64,000 bases of DNA, from positions 620,001 through 684,000 of the forward strand of contig CAWGHN010000004.1 in NCBI GenBank assembly GCA_963822435.1. Reading direction: 5' to 3'. Positions 8,785 through 17,049 of this stretch are shown one piece after another. Under the pieces are notes generated by a model that saw nothing but the letters and a program-made list of their open reading frames with translations, had not been told where the DNA came from and did not search any database. Origin of the DNA: JAUYQR01 sp963822435 (GTDB lineage Bacteria; Pseudomonadota; Alphaproteobacteria; Rhodobacterales; Rhodobacteraceae). Positions within the stretch are counted from its first letter, which is position 1. Each line of letters begins with the position of its first letter. Both the position numbers and the translations under genes were made by a program.

Positions 8785-10167
8785 TTATCCCATCAGATCG
8801 GCAATAACCTTGGCGATCATCATGACATCATCGCGCGTGCAGTCAAACTGTCCGACCTGCACCCGGATCACATAGCGCCCCTGATGCCGCGTCTGGGTCA
8901 GATAAAGCCGCCCGTCATCGTTGATTCGCGTCAAAAGCGCCTCCGTCTGCGCCTCCGTGGCGGCGGCAAAGGTGAACAGCGACAGCGACGGTTCGGTGAC
9001 GATGGTGATCCCCGGCAGCGCGGCCATCGCATCCCGCGCCTCCTGCGCCCAGAGGATGTGGTTGCGCACCCGCGCGCGCAACCCGACCAGCCCGTAAGCC
9101 CGCAGCGTGAACCACAGCTTCAGCGCCCGGAACCGCCGCCCCAAAGGCACCGTCCATTCGTTGAAGTTGACGATCTCCTCGCGCCCCGCCGTCTCCAGAT
9201 AGGTCGGGCGCAGCCCCAGCGTGCGCACCTGCGGCCCCGGATCGCGCAGGAACTGGACCGAACAGTCGAACTGCGCCCCCAGCCACTTGTGCGGGTTCAT
9301 CACGATGCTGTCGGCCCCCTCGACACCCTCCCACAGATGCCGCAGCTCCGGGCAGATCATCGCCGACCCCGCCCACGCCGCATCGACATGCACCGGCAAC
9401 CCCGCCGCCTTCGCCACCGCGATGCACTCGGCAATCCGGTCGAACGCCCCGATCGACGTGCCCCCCGCACACAGGATCACCCCCGCCGGCCGCATCCCCG
9501 CCGCCCGGTCCGCCACAATCGCGGCCGCCAATGCGCCCGGATCCATCGAAAACCCCGCATCCGTCGGCACCTTCACCAGATTGCGCTGCCCGATCCCCGC
9601 CACCCGCACCGCCTTGTCGACCGACGAATGAGTCTCGGCGCTGGCGTAGAACCGCAGCACCGGCCCGCCCGACAACCCGTCTTCCAGCCCGGCAAACCCC
9701 AACGCCTGCTCGCGCATCGTCAGCACCGCCGACAGCGTCGCCGTGGTCGCGGTGTCATGGATCGTCCCCACGAACCCCTCGGGCAACCCCAGCGCCGACC
9801 CGAGCCACCGCACCATCACCTGCTCGATCTCGGTCGCGGCGGGCGAGGTCTGCCAGATCAGCGCATTCGCCGCCATCGCATTGGTCAACTGCTCGGCCAG
9901 CATCGAGGCGGGCGAGGCGTTGGCCGGGAAATAGGCGAAGAACCGCGGATGCTGCCAATGCGTCATCCCATCCGGCACGATTCGCGCGAAATCGGCAAAG
10001 ATCGCGTCCGGCGTCTCGGCCTCTTCGGGCGGCTCGGCGGGCAGTTGCGCCGCAATCGCACCGGGGGTCAGCGGGGCGCGCACCGGACGGTCACGCAGAT
10101 GGGTGTGGTAATCATGCGCCCAGTCGGCGGCCACTTTCGACCAGTGGCGAAGATCATCGTGGTTCAT
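8785..10167 (-). CDS. PLP-dependent group II amino-acid decarboxylase
   Basis: 460 aa, close to the usual length of the aromatic-L-amino-acid/tyrosine/DOPA decarboxylase family. The PLP-binding lysine lies in NPHKWLGAQFDCS (about residue 293). The upstream HVDAAWAG segment carries the aspartate that contacts the pyridine nitrogen. The N-terminal HPRFFAYFPANASP block is also typical. It should decarboxylate an aromatic or related amino acid to the amine; which one cannot be decided. First gene of a probable two-gene unit with the TPM protein. A long open frame on the opposite strand here is a composition artefact. Confidence 0.88.
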   Translation of the reverse strand: MNHDDLRHWSKVAADWAHDYHTHLRDRPVRAPLTPGAIAAQLPAEPPEEAETPDAIFADFARIVPDGMTHWQHPRFFAYFPANASPASMLAEQLTNAMAANALIWQTSPAATEIEQVMVRWLGSALGLPEGFVGTIHDTATTATLSAVLTMREQALGFAGLEDGLSGGPVLRFYASAETHSSVDKAVRVAGIGQRNLVKVPTDAGFSMDPGALAAAIVADRAAGMRPAGVILCAGGTSIGAFDRIAECIAVAKAAGLPVHVDAAWAGSAMICPELRHLWEGVEGADSIVMNPHKWLGAQFDCSVQFLRDPGPQVRTLGLRPTYLETAGREEIVNFNEWTVPLGRRFRALKLWFTLRAYGLVGLRARVRNHILWAQEARDAMAALPGITIVTEPSLSLFTFAAATEAQTEALLTRINDDGRLYLTQTRHQGRYVIRVQVGQFDCTRDDVMMIAKVIADLMG

Positions 10168-10307
10168 CAGACCCCCCGTCAGCAGGCTGCCAAATGGTCA
10201 CAAACCGGCCCGAGGGGCAAGCCGTCCCCCAGCGGTGATCCAGCATTTTTACAGTGGATTCTTAACTGTTGCCCGCTATACGCAGGGGCAGGATTACCTT
10301 GTGACGG

Positions 10308-10955
10308 ATGTTTGCCATGTCGACGACCCGCCGCTCTGCCCGCCGTTCCTTCCTCGGCCTCGCCCTCGTGGCGGTCCTTTTCACCACCGCCTGTATCGGC
10401 GGCGGCACCTTCCGCACCTATTACGAAACCCCGATCGCGGCCGAGGTGTCTCGCGGCTGGACGGTCAGCGATGTGCGCGTTTCGGTCCCCGACGGGCTGA
10501 TCGTCAGCGAAGAAAAGGCGATCCTGCCCAAGGCCGACATCGTGTGGCGCGAAGATCCTCCCGGCGACCGTCGCGCGCAGGTGGCCGCCATCATCCGCAC
10601 CGCCGCCGAACAGGCCGTCAGCGGCCTTGATGGCGCGCAGGAGGTCCAGCTGAACATCACCATGACCCGGTTTCACGCGCTGACCATGCAGGCCGAAACC
10701 CGGCTCGACAATGTCGGCGTCCACAACATCACCTTCGTCGCCTGGATCACCGATGCCGAAACCGGCGCCATCCTCGCCGGCCCCGAACCGATTGACGCCG
10801 AACTGCCCGCGATGTCCGGCGAAGCGATGCGCGCCGCCCGTGCGCGGGGTGAAACGCAGAAATCCCAGATCACCGCCCATGTCACCCGCACGCTTGCGGG
10901 CTGGCTTGGCATCGGCCCCGATCCGCGCGGCAGTTTCGTCCGCTCGGGAAATTGA
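10308..10955 (+). CDS. Predicted lipoprotein, DUF6778-like
   Basis: 215 aa with an N-terminal basic stretch, a hydrophobic signal (SFLGLALVAVLF) and a lipobox TTAC, so a lipid-modified envelope protein is predicted. An alternative ATG three codons later (10317) leaves the signal intact. The mature part (VSRGWTVSDVRVSVPDGL; QLNITMTRFHALTMQAET) resembles a conserved Rhodobacteraceae lipoprotein family of unknown function that I recall as DUF6778. I do not recognise an active site. It is divergent from the decarboxylase gene and followed by a GC-rich hairpin. Confidence 0.75.
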   Translation: MFAMSTTRRSARRSFLGLALVAVLFTTACIGGGTFRTYYETPIAAEVSRGWTVSDVRVSVPDGLIVSEEKAILPKADIVWREDPPGDRRAQVAAIIRTAAEQAVSGLDGAQEVQLNITMTRFHALTMQAETRLDNVGVHNITFVAWITDAETGAILAGPEPIDAELPAMSGEAMRAARARGETQKSQITAHVTRTLAGWLGIGPDPRGSFVRSGN

Positions 10956-10981
10956 ACCGCGCTTGGCCGCATAGGCACCTG

Positions 10982-10999
10982 AACCGCGCTTGCGCGGTT
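10982..10999 (+). terminator. Hairpin after the lipoprotein gene
   Basis: AACCGCG / CGCGGTT with a 4-nt CTTG loop, followed by TTTGG. It lies 26 bp after the lipoprotein stop. A second perfect 8-bp inverted repeat (CATCCGCG / CGCGGATG, 11003-11028) follows at once. The block looks like a terminator region ahead of cysS; bases 11029-11169 show nothing else I can name. Confidence 0.5.
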
Positions 11000-11169
11000 T
11001 GGCATCCGCGTGCTACGTCGCGCGGATGATGACCACTGGCACCATTTTCTGCTGCATTACCCGCTGACATCGTCAGGCGGGCCCGGTCTTCTGTTTTCAA
11101 GCACAGTCGAAATTGGTAAGCCCCGCCGGGATCAACGGCAGCGGACCGTGCCCTGTTGCGAGGACGACC

Positions 11170-12612
11170 ATGACGGGCCTGAGGCTTTACAACACCAAGG
11201 CGCGCGCAAAGCAGGACTTTGCGCCGATCGACGCGTCGAACGTGCGGATGTATGTCTGCGGCCCCACCGTCTATGACCGCGCGCATCTGGGCAACGCCCG
11301 GCCCGTGGTGGTGTTCGACACGCTTTACCGCCTGCTCCGCCACCTCTACGGCCCGGATCACGTCACCTACGTGCGCAACTTCACCGACGTCGACGACAAG
11401 ATCAACGCCGAGGCGCTGCGCCGCCAGAAGGCGGGCGCCCCCGGCACGCTGGAAGACCTGATCCACCAGCGCACCGAAGAAACCATCGCCTGGTATCACG
11501 CCGACATGGACGCGCTTGGCGCGCTTCGCCCCAACATCGAACCCCGCGCCACCGAATTCATCGCCCAGATGATCGCGATGACCGAAGGTCTGATCGCCTC
11601 CGGCCACGCCTACGAGGCCTCGGGCCACGTCCTCTTCGCCGTCGAAAGCTACGCCGCCTACGGCAAACTCTCCGGCCGCAGCGTCGATGACATGATCGCC
11701 GGCGCGCGGGTCGAGGTTGCCCCCTACAAGCGCAATCCGATGGATTTCGTCCTGTGGAAACCCTCGTCGGGCGAAGAACCCGGCTGGGACAGCCCCTGGG
11801 GCAAAGGCCGCCCCGGCTGGCACATCGAATGCTCGGCGATGGCCCACGAACTTCTGGGAAAGTCCTTCGACATCCACGGCGGCGGCCTCGACCTGCAATT
11901 CCCGCACCACGAAAACGAGATCGCCCAATCCGCCTGCGCCCACCCCCACGGCGATTTCGCGCATTACTGGCTGCACAACGAGATGTTGCAGGTCGAAGGC
12001 AAGAAGATGTCCAAGAGTTTGGGCAATTTCTTCACCGTGCGGGATTTGCTGGATCAGCGGATACCGGGCGAGGTGATCCGCTTTGTCCTCCTGATGACGC
12101 ATTACCGAAAACCGATGGATTGGACGGCAGAAAAGGTTCAACAGGCGAGGGGTGAACTTGCAAAAATTCGAGCGTACACCCGGAATGTGGTTTCAGGATC
12201 AGTGGCTCCAGAAGTCTTCAAGGCGCTTTCCGATGATCTGAATACCTCGTCTGCCCTGGCGTGTCTTTCTAACTTAGCCAAAGCCAAGCGCTTCTCGGAA
12301 CTCAAGGCTTCTGCTTTTTTGTTGGGGTTTTTGGAGCACCCCGAAGAGGAGTGGTCGAGGGCCTATGTCTACGATGAGGCCAAGGATGTGCTTTTTGCAA
12401 ACATGCAGACCAGCACGCGAAAGCGGGACTGGGTTGAAAAGCAGATGAAGACGCAGTTGATGGACGCTCGCAACGACAAGGATTGGGAGCGCGCCGACAT
12501 AATCAAGGCAGGACTTAAGGCAGCCGGTATCGAAGTCCGCATATCCAAAGAAGGCGTTGAACTCGTCCCCGGCCCGGACTTCGACCCAGCCAAACTGGAC
12601 GCGATCAAATGA
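11170..12612 (+). CDS. cysS: Cysteinyl-tRNA synthetase
   Basis: 480 aa, normal length. It charges tRNA-Cys with cysteine. The zinc-site cysteine and first signature lie in YVCGPTVYDRAHLGNARP (HIGH-type motif HLGN). Further zinc ligands are in WHIECSAMA and FPHHENE, and KKMSKSLGNF is the KMSKS loop. The start at 11170 gives the usual MTGLRLYNT N-terminus. The first two thirds use almost only G/C-ending codons. From about 12000-12130 to about 12570 the codon use is clearly more AT-rich, with rare codons such as TTA, and the C-terminal anticodon-binding region is divergent, though the frame stays open. This suggests a recombinant 3' end. Confidence 0.95.
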   Translation: MTGLRLYNTKARAKQDFAPIDASNVRMYVCGPTVYDRAHLGNARPVVVFDTLYRLLRHLYGPDHVTYVRNFTDVDDKINAEALRRQKAGAPGTLEDLIHQRTEETIAWYHADMDALGALRPNIEPRATEFIAQMIAMTEGLIASGHAYEASGHVLFAVESYAAYGKLSGRSVDDMIAGARVEVAPYKRNPMDFVLWKPSSGEEPGWDSPWGKGRPGWHIECSAMAHELLGKSFDIHGGGLDLQFPHHENEIAQSACAHPHGDFAHYWLHNEMLQVEGKKMSKSLGNFFTVRDLLDQRIPGEVIRFVLLMTHYRKPMDWTAEKVQQARGELAKIRAYTRNVVSGSVAPEVFKALSDDLNTSSALACLSNLAKAKRFSELKASAFLLGFLEHPEEEWSRAYVYDEAKDVLFANMQTSTRKRDWVEKQMKTQLMDARNDKDWERADIIKAGLKAAGIEVRISKEGVELVPGPDFDPAKLDAIK

Positions 12613-12633
12613 CCGCCACTCCACCGCAAATCC

Positions 12634-12648
12634 TTAAGGCTACATTAA
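12634..12648 (+). promoter_or_regulatory. CtrA-box-like site TTAA-N7-TTAA before cimA
   Basis: TTAAGGCTACATTAA is an exact TTAA-N7-TTAA match to the CtrA recognition sequence known from Caulobacter and other alphaproteobacteria. It lies in the cysS-cimA gap, 77 bp before the cimA start codon. The only other exact match I found is upstream of cckA. Whether CtrA controls this promoter is inference. Confidence 0.5.
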
Positions 12649-12688
12649 CACGCCCCGCTAACACATTGATTTTGCAAACCCTCCAAAA

Positions 12689-12705
12689 TGTCCCACCGTG
12701 GGACA
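12689..12705 (-). repeat. Palindromic intergenic element TGTCCCAC-C-GTGGGACA, copy 1
   Basis: A 17-nt near-perfect palindrome (TGTCCCACCGTGGGACA) sits 20 bp before cimA. On the minus strand it is followed by TTTT. A 22-nt stretch including it (12685-12706) is identical, in reverse orientation, to 17708-17729. Either a dispersed genomic repeat or a binding site for a symmetric regulator. A terminator role is less likely here because no minus-strand gene precedes it. Confidence 0.6.
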
Positions 12706-12724
12706 CCACCCCCGGACCCACCCC

Positions 12725-14347
12725 ATGACCCGCGAGCGCCTCTTCCTTTTCGACACCACCCTTCGGGACGGCCAGCAGACCCAGGGGGTCCAGTTTTCAG
12801 CCGCCGAAAAGGTCCAGATCGCCCAGGCCCTCGATACCCTCGGGGTCGACTACATCGAAGGCGGCTGGCCCGGCGCCAACCCGACCGACAGCGATTTCTT
12901 CGCCGCCGCCCCGGCCACGACGGCCACCCTCACGGCCTTCGGCATGACCAAACGGGTCGGCCGGTCGGCGGAAAACGACGACGTCCTCGCCGCCGTCCTC
13001 GACGCCCGCACCCCGGCCGTCTGCCTCGTCGGCAAGACCCATCCCTTCCACGTCACCACCGCCCTCGGCGTCACCCTTGACGAGAACCGCGAGGCCATCG
13101 CCGCCTCGATCCGCCACCTCGCGGCCCGCGGCCGCGAACCCCTGTTCGACGCCGAGCATTTCTTCGACGGCTACCGCGCCGACCCGGGCTACGCCCTCTC
13201 CTGCCTGCAGGCCGCCCTCGACGCCGGCGCCCGCTGGGTCGTCCTGTGCGACACCAACGGCGGCACCCTTCCAGCCGAGGTTGGCCGCATCACCGCCGAG
13301 GTCATCGCCGCCGGCATCCCGGGTGACCACCTCGGCATCCATTGCCACGACGACACCGGCAACGCCGTCGCCAACACCCTCGCTGCGATCGACGCCGGCG
13401 CGCGGCAGGCGCAGGGCACCCTGAACGGCCTTGGAGAACGCTGCGGCAATGCCAACCTGACGACAATCATCCCGACCCTCCTGCTCAAGGAACCCTACGC
13501 CAGCCGATTTGACACCCGTGTCAGCCGCGCCTCGCTGGCCGGCCTTCTCAAAACCAGCCGGATGCTGGACGACATCCTGAACCGCGTCCCCCTCCGCGCC
13601 TCGCCCTACGTCGGCGCCAGCGCCTTTGCCCACAAGGCGGGTCTGCACGCCAGCGCCATCTTGAAAGACCCCTCCACCTACGAACACGTCGACCCCGCCG
13701 TCATCGGCAACGAGCGGGTGATCCCGATGTCGAACCAGGCGGGCCAGTCAAACCTTCGCGCCCGTCTCGTTTCGGCCGGGATCGCGGTCGATCCCAAGGA
13801 CCCCCGCCTTGGCCGCATCCTTGAGGTGGTCAAGGACCGCGAGGATCAGGGCTATGCCTACGACGGCGCGCAGGCCAGCTTTGAACTCGTCGCCCGGCGC
13901 GAGTTGGACCTGATGCCCGACTTCTTCGAGGTCAAACGCTACCGCGTCACCGTGGAACGTCGGAAGAACCGCTATGACCGGATGATCAGCCTGTCCGAAG
14001 CCGTCGTCGTGGTGAAGATCGGCGAGCGCAAGATGATGTCGGTCAGCGACAGCATGGACGAGGCAGGATCCGACCGTGGCCCGGTGAACGCGCTGGCCAA
14101 GGCGCTTGGCAAGGACCTCGGGCCCTATCAGGCCTGCATCGACGATATGAAGCTGGTCGATTTCAAGGTCCGCATCACCAACGGCGGCACCGAGGCGGTC
14201 ACTCGCGTCATCATCGACAGCGAAGATGGTCAGGGGCGGCGCTGGTCCACGGTGGGGGTCAGCGCAAACATCGTCGATGCTTCGTTCGAAGCGTTGCTTG
14301 ACGCCATCCAGTGGAAGCTGATCCGCGACGTCGGGGCACCGGCGTGA
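12725..14347 (+). CDS. cimA: (R)-citramalate synthase
   Basis: 540 aa. It condenses pyruvate and acetyl-CoA to (R)-citramalate, giving 2-oxobutyrate for isoleucine synthesis without threonine. The DRE-TIM metallolyase barrel starts with FDTTLRDGQQTQG. The metal-binding HCHDDTGNAVANTL (about residue 206) and the GLGERCGNANL motif are present. A C-terminal LeuA-type regulatory domain covers about residues 390-530, where isoleucine feedback would act. Length and the ...GQQTQGV variant separate it from 2-isopropylmalate and homocitrate synthases. The downstream gene starts within its stop codon (GTGA). Confidence 0.92.
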   Translation: MTRERLFLFDTTLRDGQQTQGVQFSAAEKVQIAQALDTLGVDYIEGGWPGANPTDSDFFAAAPATTATLTAFGMTKRVGRSAENDDVLAAVLDARTPAVCLVGKTHPFHVTTALGVTLDENREAIAASIRHLAARGREPLFDAEHFFDGYRADPGYALSCLQAALDAGARWVVLCDTNGGTLPAEVGRITAEVIAAGIPGDHLGIHCHDDTGNAVANTLAAIDAGARQAQGTLNGLGERCGNANLTTIIPTLLLKEPYASRFDTRVSRASLAGLLKTSRMLDDILNRVPLRASPYVGASAFAHKAGLHASAILKDPSTYEHVDPAVIGNERVIPMSNQAGQSNLRARLVSAGIAVDPKDPRLGRILEVVKDREDQGYAYDGAQASFELVARRELDLMPDFFEVKRYRVTVERRKNRYDRMISLSEAVVVVKIGERKMMSVSDSMDEAGSDRGPVNALAKALGKDLGPYQACIDDMKLVDFKVRITNGGTEAVTRVIIDSEDGQGRRWSTVGVSANIVDASFEALLDAIQWKLIRDVGAPA

Positions 14348-15111
14348 CGATCGCGGCCTGCGCGGCGCTTGTCGAACGCGGCGACCCTGACCGCTTTGTG
14401 GCCGTAATGGCCGCCCCGGCCGAGGTGCGGGCACAACTGTTCCCGCTCTATGCCTTCAACCTGGAAGTCGCGCGCGCCCCTTGGGTGACCGATGAGCCGC
14501 TGATCGCCGCGATGCGGCTGCAATGGTGGCGCGACGTGGTGACCAATGCGGCTTCGGGTGCTGCGCGGGCGCATGAGGTGGCTGGTCCGCTGCACGACCT
14601 GATCCGTGATTTCGGTCTGCCGGTCGAGGTGATGGATACGCTGATCGAGGCGCGGGTCTGGGATGCCGGGCGCGAGCCGTTTGCCGATCAAGCGGCATTC
14701 GATAGCTATATCGAGGCAACAGGAGCAGGCCTTATGTGGCTGGCGGCCCGTGCCCTTGGTGCGCCCGAGGCGGCCGAGGCCGCAGTGCGAGATTATGGCT
14801 GGGCTGCGGGATTGGCGGGCTTTCTTCGCGCGGTCCCGGAACTTGAGGCGCGCGGGCGTGTGCCCCTGCCTGCGGGATCCAATGTTGCCGACCTAGCCGC
14901 GTCGGGACTTAAGCGGCTTGCACAAGCGCGGGCAGGGCGGCGAACCGTGCCGAAGGAGGCGGCTTATGCGCTTTTGGCGGGATGGCAGACCGAAGCGATC
15001 CTGAAAGCAGCGGCGAAAGACCCCGCTGCTCTGCACGACGGACGGCTGGCACCATCGGAATTCCGACGCCGGGGCGAGCTTTTGTGGCAGGCCTTTACGG
15101 GGCGGTGGTGA
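14344..15111 (+). CDS. Squalene/phytoene synthase-like protein without the Asp-rich motifs
   Basis: 255 aa starting at a GTG that overlaps the cimA stop (GTGA). The fold family is shown by FPLYAFNLEVARAPWV and MRLQWWRDVV near the N-terminus, and by SYIEATGAGLMWLAARALG. The paired DxxxD metal-binding motifs of true squalene and phytoene synthases are missing. That fits the NDUFAF6-like branch, whose mitochondrial members help assemble complex I, so prenyl-synthase activity is doubtful. Coupling to cimA suggests shared expression but no shared pathway is evident. Confidence 0.75.
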   Translation: MTIAACAALVERGDPDRFVAVMAAPAEVRAQLFPLYAFNLEVARAPWVTDEPLIAAMRLQWWRDVVTNAASGAARAHEVAGPLHDLIRDFGLPVEVMDTLIEARVWDAGREPFADQAAFDSYIEATGAGLMWLAARALGAPEAAEAAVRDYGWAAGLAGFLRAVPELEARGRVPLPAGSNVADLAASGLKRLAQARAGRRTVPKEAAYALLAGWQTEAILKAAAKDPAALHDGRLAPSEFRRRGELLWQAFTGRW

Positions 15112-16317
15112 TCAGACCCTGAGGTCGCGGGGGCGGAGCCAAAGCCAGATCAACGCGCCGCCTGCCAGCACCAGAAATGGCAGCATCGCCATGTTCACCA
15201 GTTGCCAGCCCTGCTGAACCGACCCGCCGGAGCAGTTCATCAAACCGCCCGACGAGAACGAAGCCATCGTGACGCCGCCAAACACCACAAGGTCGTTCAG
15301 ACCCTGCAGACGGCCACGTTCTTCGGGCCGTTGCGCAGCGGTCAGCATCGTGGTCGCCCCGATGAACCCGAAATTCCAGCCAATCCCCAGAAGCATGAGG
15401 GCGATGAAGAAGTTCTCCAGTTGCACGCCCGCCATCGCAACGGCCCCGGCTGCGGCAAGGATCGTCAGGCCAAGGGCAATCACCCGCTCCACGCCGAAAC
15501 GGGCGATGATGTGGCCGGTGAAGAACGAGGGCGCATACATCGCAAGGACATGGGCGGTGACCACATCGGCCGCATTTGCCGTCTTGAATCCGCACCCGAC
15601 AACGGCCAGCGGTGAGGAGGTCATCACGAGGTTCATCAGTGCATAGGACACCGTGGCACAGATCATCGCCACGGCGATCACCGGGGTGCGCACAAGTTCC
15701 GCCCGGCTGCGACCAAGCGGCGCGCCTTCGACCGGTGCCTTGGGTTTCGGAATCTTGAGGGCCGCGAACAGGAACACGCCAACTAGGTTCAGCGCGATAA
15801 CGGCCAGATAAGTGCCAAGAAAAGGCACCGCCATCCCGTCGGCCGTGACCTTGACGATCTGCGGGCCGACAACGGCCGAAAGGAGGCCGCCAGCCATGAC
15901 CCAACTGATCGCCTTTGGGCGAAACTCGTCCGACGCGGTATCGGCGGCGGCGAAACGGTAGAAGCCTTGCGCCGACATGTAGATGCCGGTGATGAAGGCA
16001 CCAAGGCAAAACAGGGCGAAGCTGGCAGTCGACAACCCGTAAGCGCCGATTGCGGCCCCAAGCGCACCGCCCATCGCGCCGACCACAAACCCTGCGCGAC
16101 GGCCATATTTCTGCATGAAGGCGGAGATCGGGGTCGCGGTCAGCATCGAGCCGATCACCGTGCAGGTGATCGGCAGCGTCGCCCAGCAATGGTTCGGTGC
16201 GAGCGTGTTGCCGGCAAGCCCGGCGATGGTGAAGATCATCGGCATCTGTGCGCCGAGGATGGCTTGCGCGCCCACAAGGACGAGGACGTTGCGTTTGGCG
16301 AGGGCATCTTGGCTCAT
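15112..16317 (-). CDS. MFS transporter
   Basis: 401 aa with about 12 hydrophobic segments. The loop 2-3 motif is degenerate (MQKYGRRAGFVVGAMGGAL). N-terminus MSQDALAKRNVLVLVGAQ was chosen because the membrane domain begins there; the frame is open further upstream by composition only. No ligand motif lets me name the substrate. It is convergent with the upstream synthase-like gene (stop codons abut) and divergent from the glycosylase gene. Confidence 0.85.
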   Translation of the reverse strand: MSQDALAKRNVLVLVGAQAILGAQMPMIFTIAGLAGNTLAPNHCWATLPITCTVIGSMLTATPISAFMQKYGRRAGFVVGAMGGALGAAIGAYGLSTASFALFCLGAFITGIYMSAQGFYRFAAADTASDEFRPKAISWVMAGGLLSAVVGPQIVKVTADGMAVPFLGTYLAVIALNLVGVFLFAALKIPKPKAPVEGAPLGRSRAELVRTPVIAVAMICATVSYALMNLVMTSSPLAVVGCGFKTANAADVVTAHVLAMYAPSFFTGHIIARFGVERVIALGLTILAAAGAVAMAGVQLENFFIALMLLGIGWNFGFIGATTMLTAAQRPEERGRLQGLNDLVVFGGVTMASFSSGGLMNCSGGSVQQGWQLVNMAMLPFLVLAGGALIWLWLRPRDLRV

Positions 16318-16419
16318 TCCGATAGGGGTAAGCCCGGCGTTGCCGGGGGGCAAGACGAAAACCGTCGCAGCATGCAACGGCGGTTGCCTCCGGCGGGGAA
16401 ATTTGGGCAAAGAGGAAGG

Positions 16420-17049
16420 ATGGTTGGACGTATCATCTATTCCCTCGACTGTGTGGCAGAAGGTGCTGACTGGCTGGGCGCGCGGGTGCCGGCCTTTTCC
16501 CGCGCGCTGCCGCTGGTCGGGCCATTGCCGCTCCGGCGTCAACCGGACGGGTTTGCGGCCTTGCTGAGCGCCATTGTGGGTCAGCAGGTGTCGGTTGCAA
16601 GTGCGCGGGCGATCTGGGGGCGGATGCAGGCGGCAGGTCTGACCGAGGCCGACGCGATGGCGGCAGCGTCCGACGAGGTGCTGCGCGCCGCGGGCCTGAG
16701 CCGCCAGAAGGCCCGCTATGGCCGCGCCTTGGCGCAAGCGGGGATCGACTTCGACGCCCTGCGAAGTTTGCCGGACGCCGAGGTTGTGGCGGCGTTGGTA
16801 GCAGTGCCGGGAATCGGGGTCTGGACCGCCGAGATCTATGCGATGTTCGCGCTGGGGCGGGCGGATGTGTTTGCGCCGGGTGACCTTGCCTTGCAGGAGG
16901 CCGCACGGATTCTGTTCGGGCTGGAGGTGCGACCATCGGAGCGGGCGCTCAGGGCAATGGCGACGGACTGGTCGCCGTGGCGATCGGTTGCGGCACGGAT
17001 CCTCTGGGCCTATTACCGGGTCGCAAAGGAACGGGATGGGGTGGTGTGA
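16420..17049 (+). CDS. DNA-3-methyladenine glycosylase II family (HhH-GPD)
   Basis: 209 aa. It should excise alkylated bases such as 3-methyladenine in base-excision repair. The helix-hairpin-helix and GPD core are visible: LLSAIVGQQVSVASARAIW, then VPGIGVWTAEIYAMFALGR, with the catalytic aspartate in VFAPGDLALQEAA (about residue 150). It lacks the N-terminal AlkA domain, as in short bacterial AlkA homologues. An AGAGGAAGG purine tract abuts the ATG, so translation might start slightly later. The next gene overlaps its stop (TGATG). Confidence 0.88.
   Translation: MVGRIIYSLDCVAEGADWLGARVPAFSRALPLVGPLPLRRQPDGFAALLSAIVGQQVSVASARAIWGRMQAAGLTEADAMAAASDEVLRAAGLSRQKARYGRALAQAGIDFDALRSLPDAEVVAALVAVPGIGVWTAEIYAMFALGRADVFAPGDLALQEAARILFGLEVRPSERALRAMATDWSPWRSVAARILWAYYRVAKERDGVV

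Noticed and set aside
8257..10500. A 747-codon open frame on the plus strand opposite the TPM and decarboxylase genes
   Set aside because: Arg/Pro/His-rich antisense translation of high-GC genes, no domain and no start signal; the minus-strand products are clear family members.
11003..11028. CATCCGCG / CGCGGATG hairpin before cysS, considered as a T-box or leader attenuator
   Set aside because: No T-box sequence, no leader peptide with Cys codons and no T-run.
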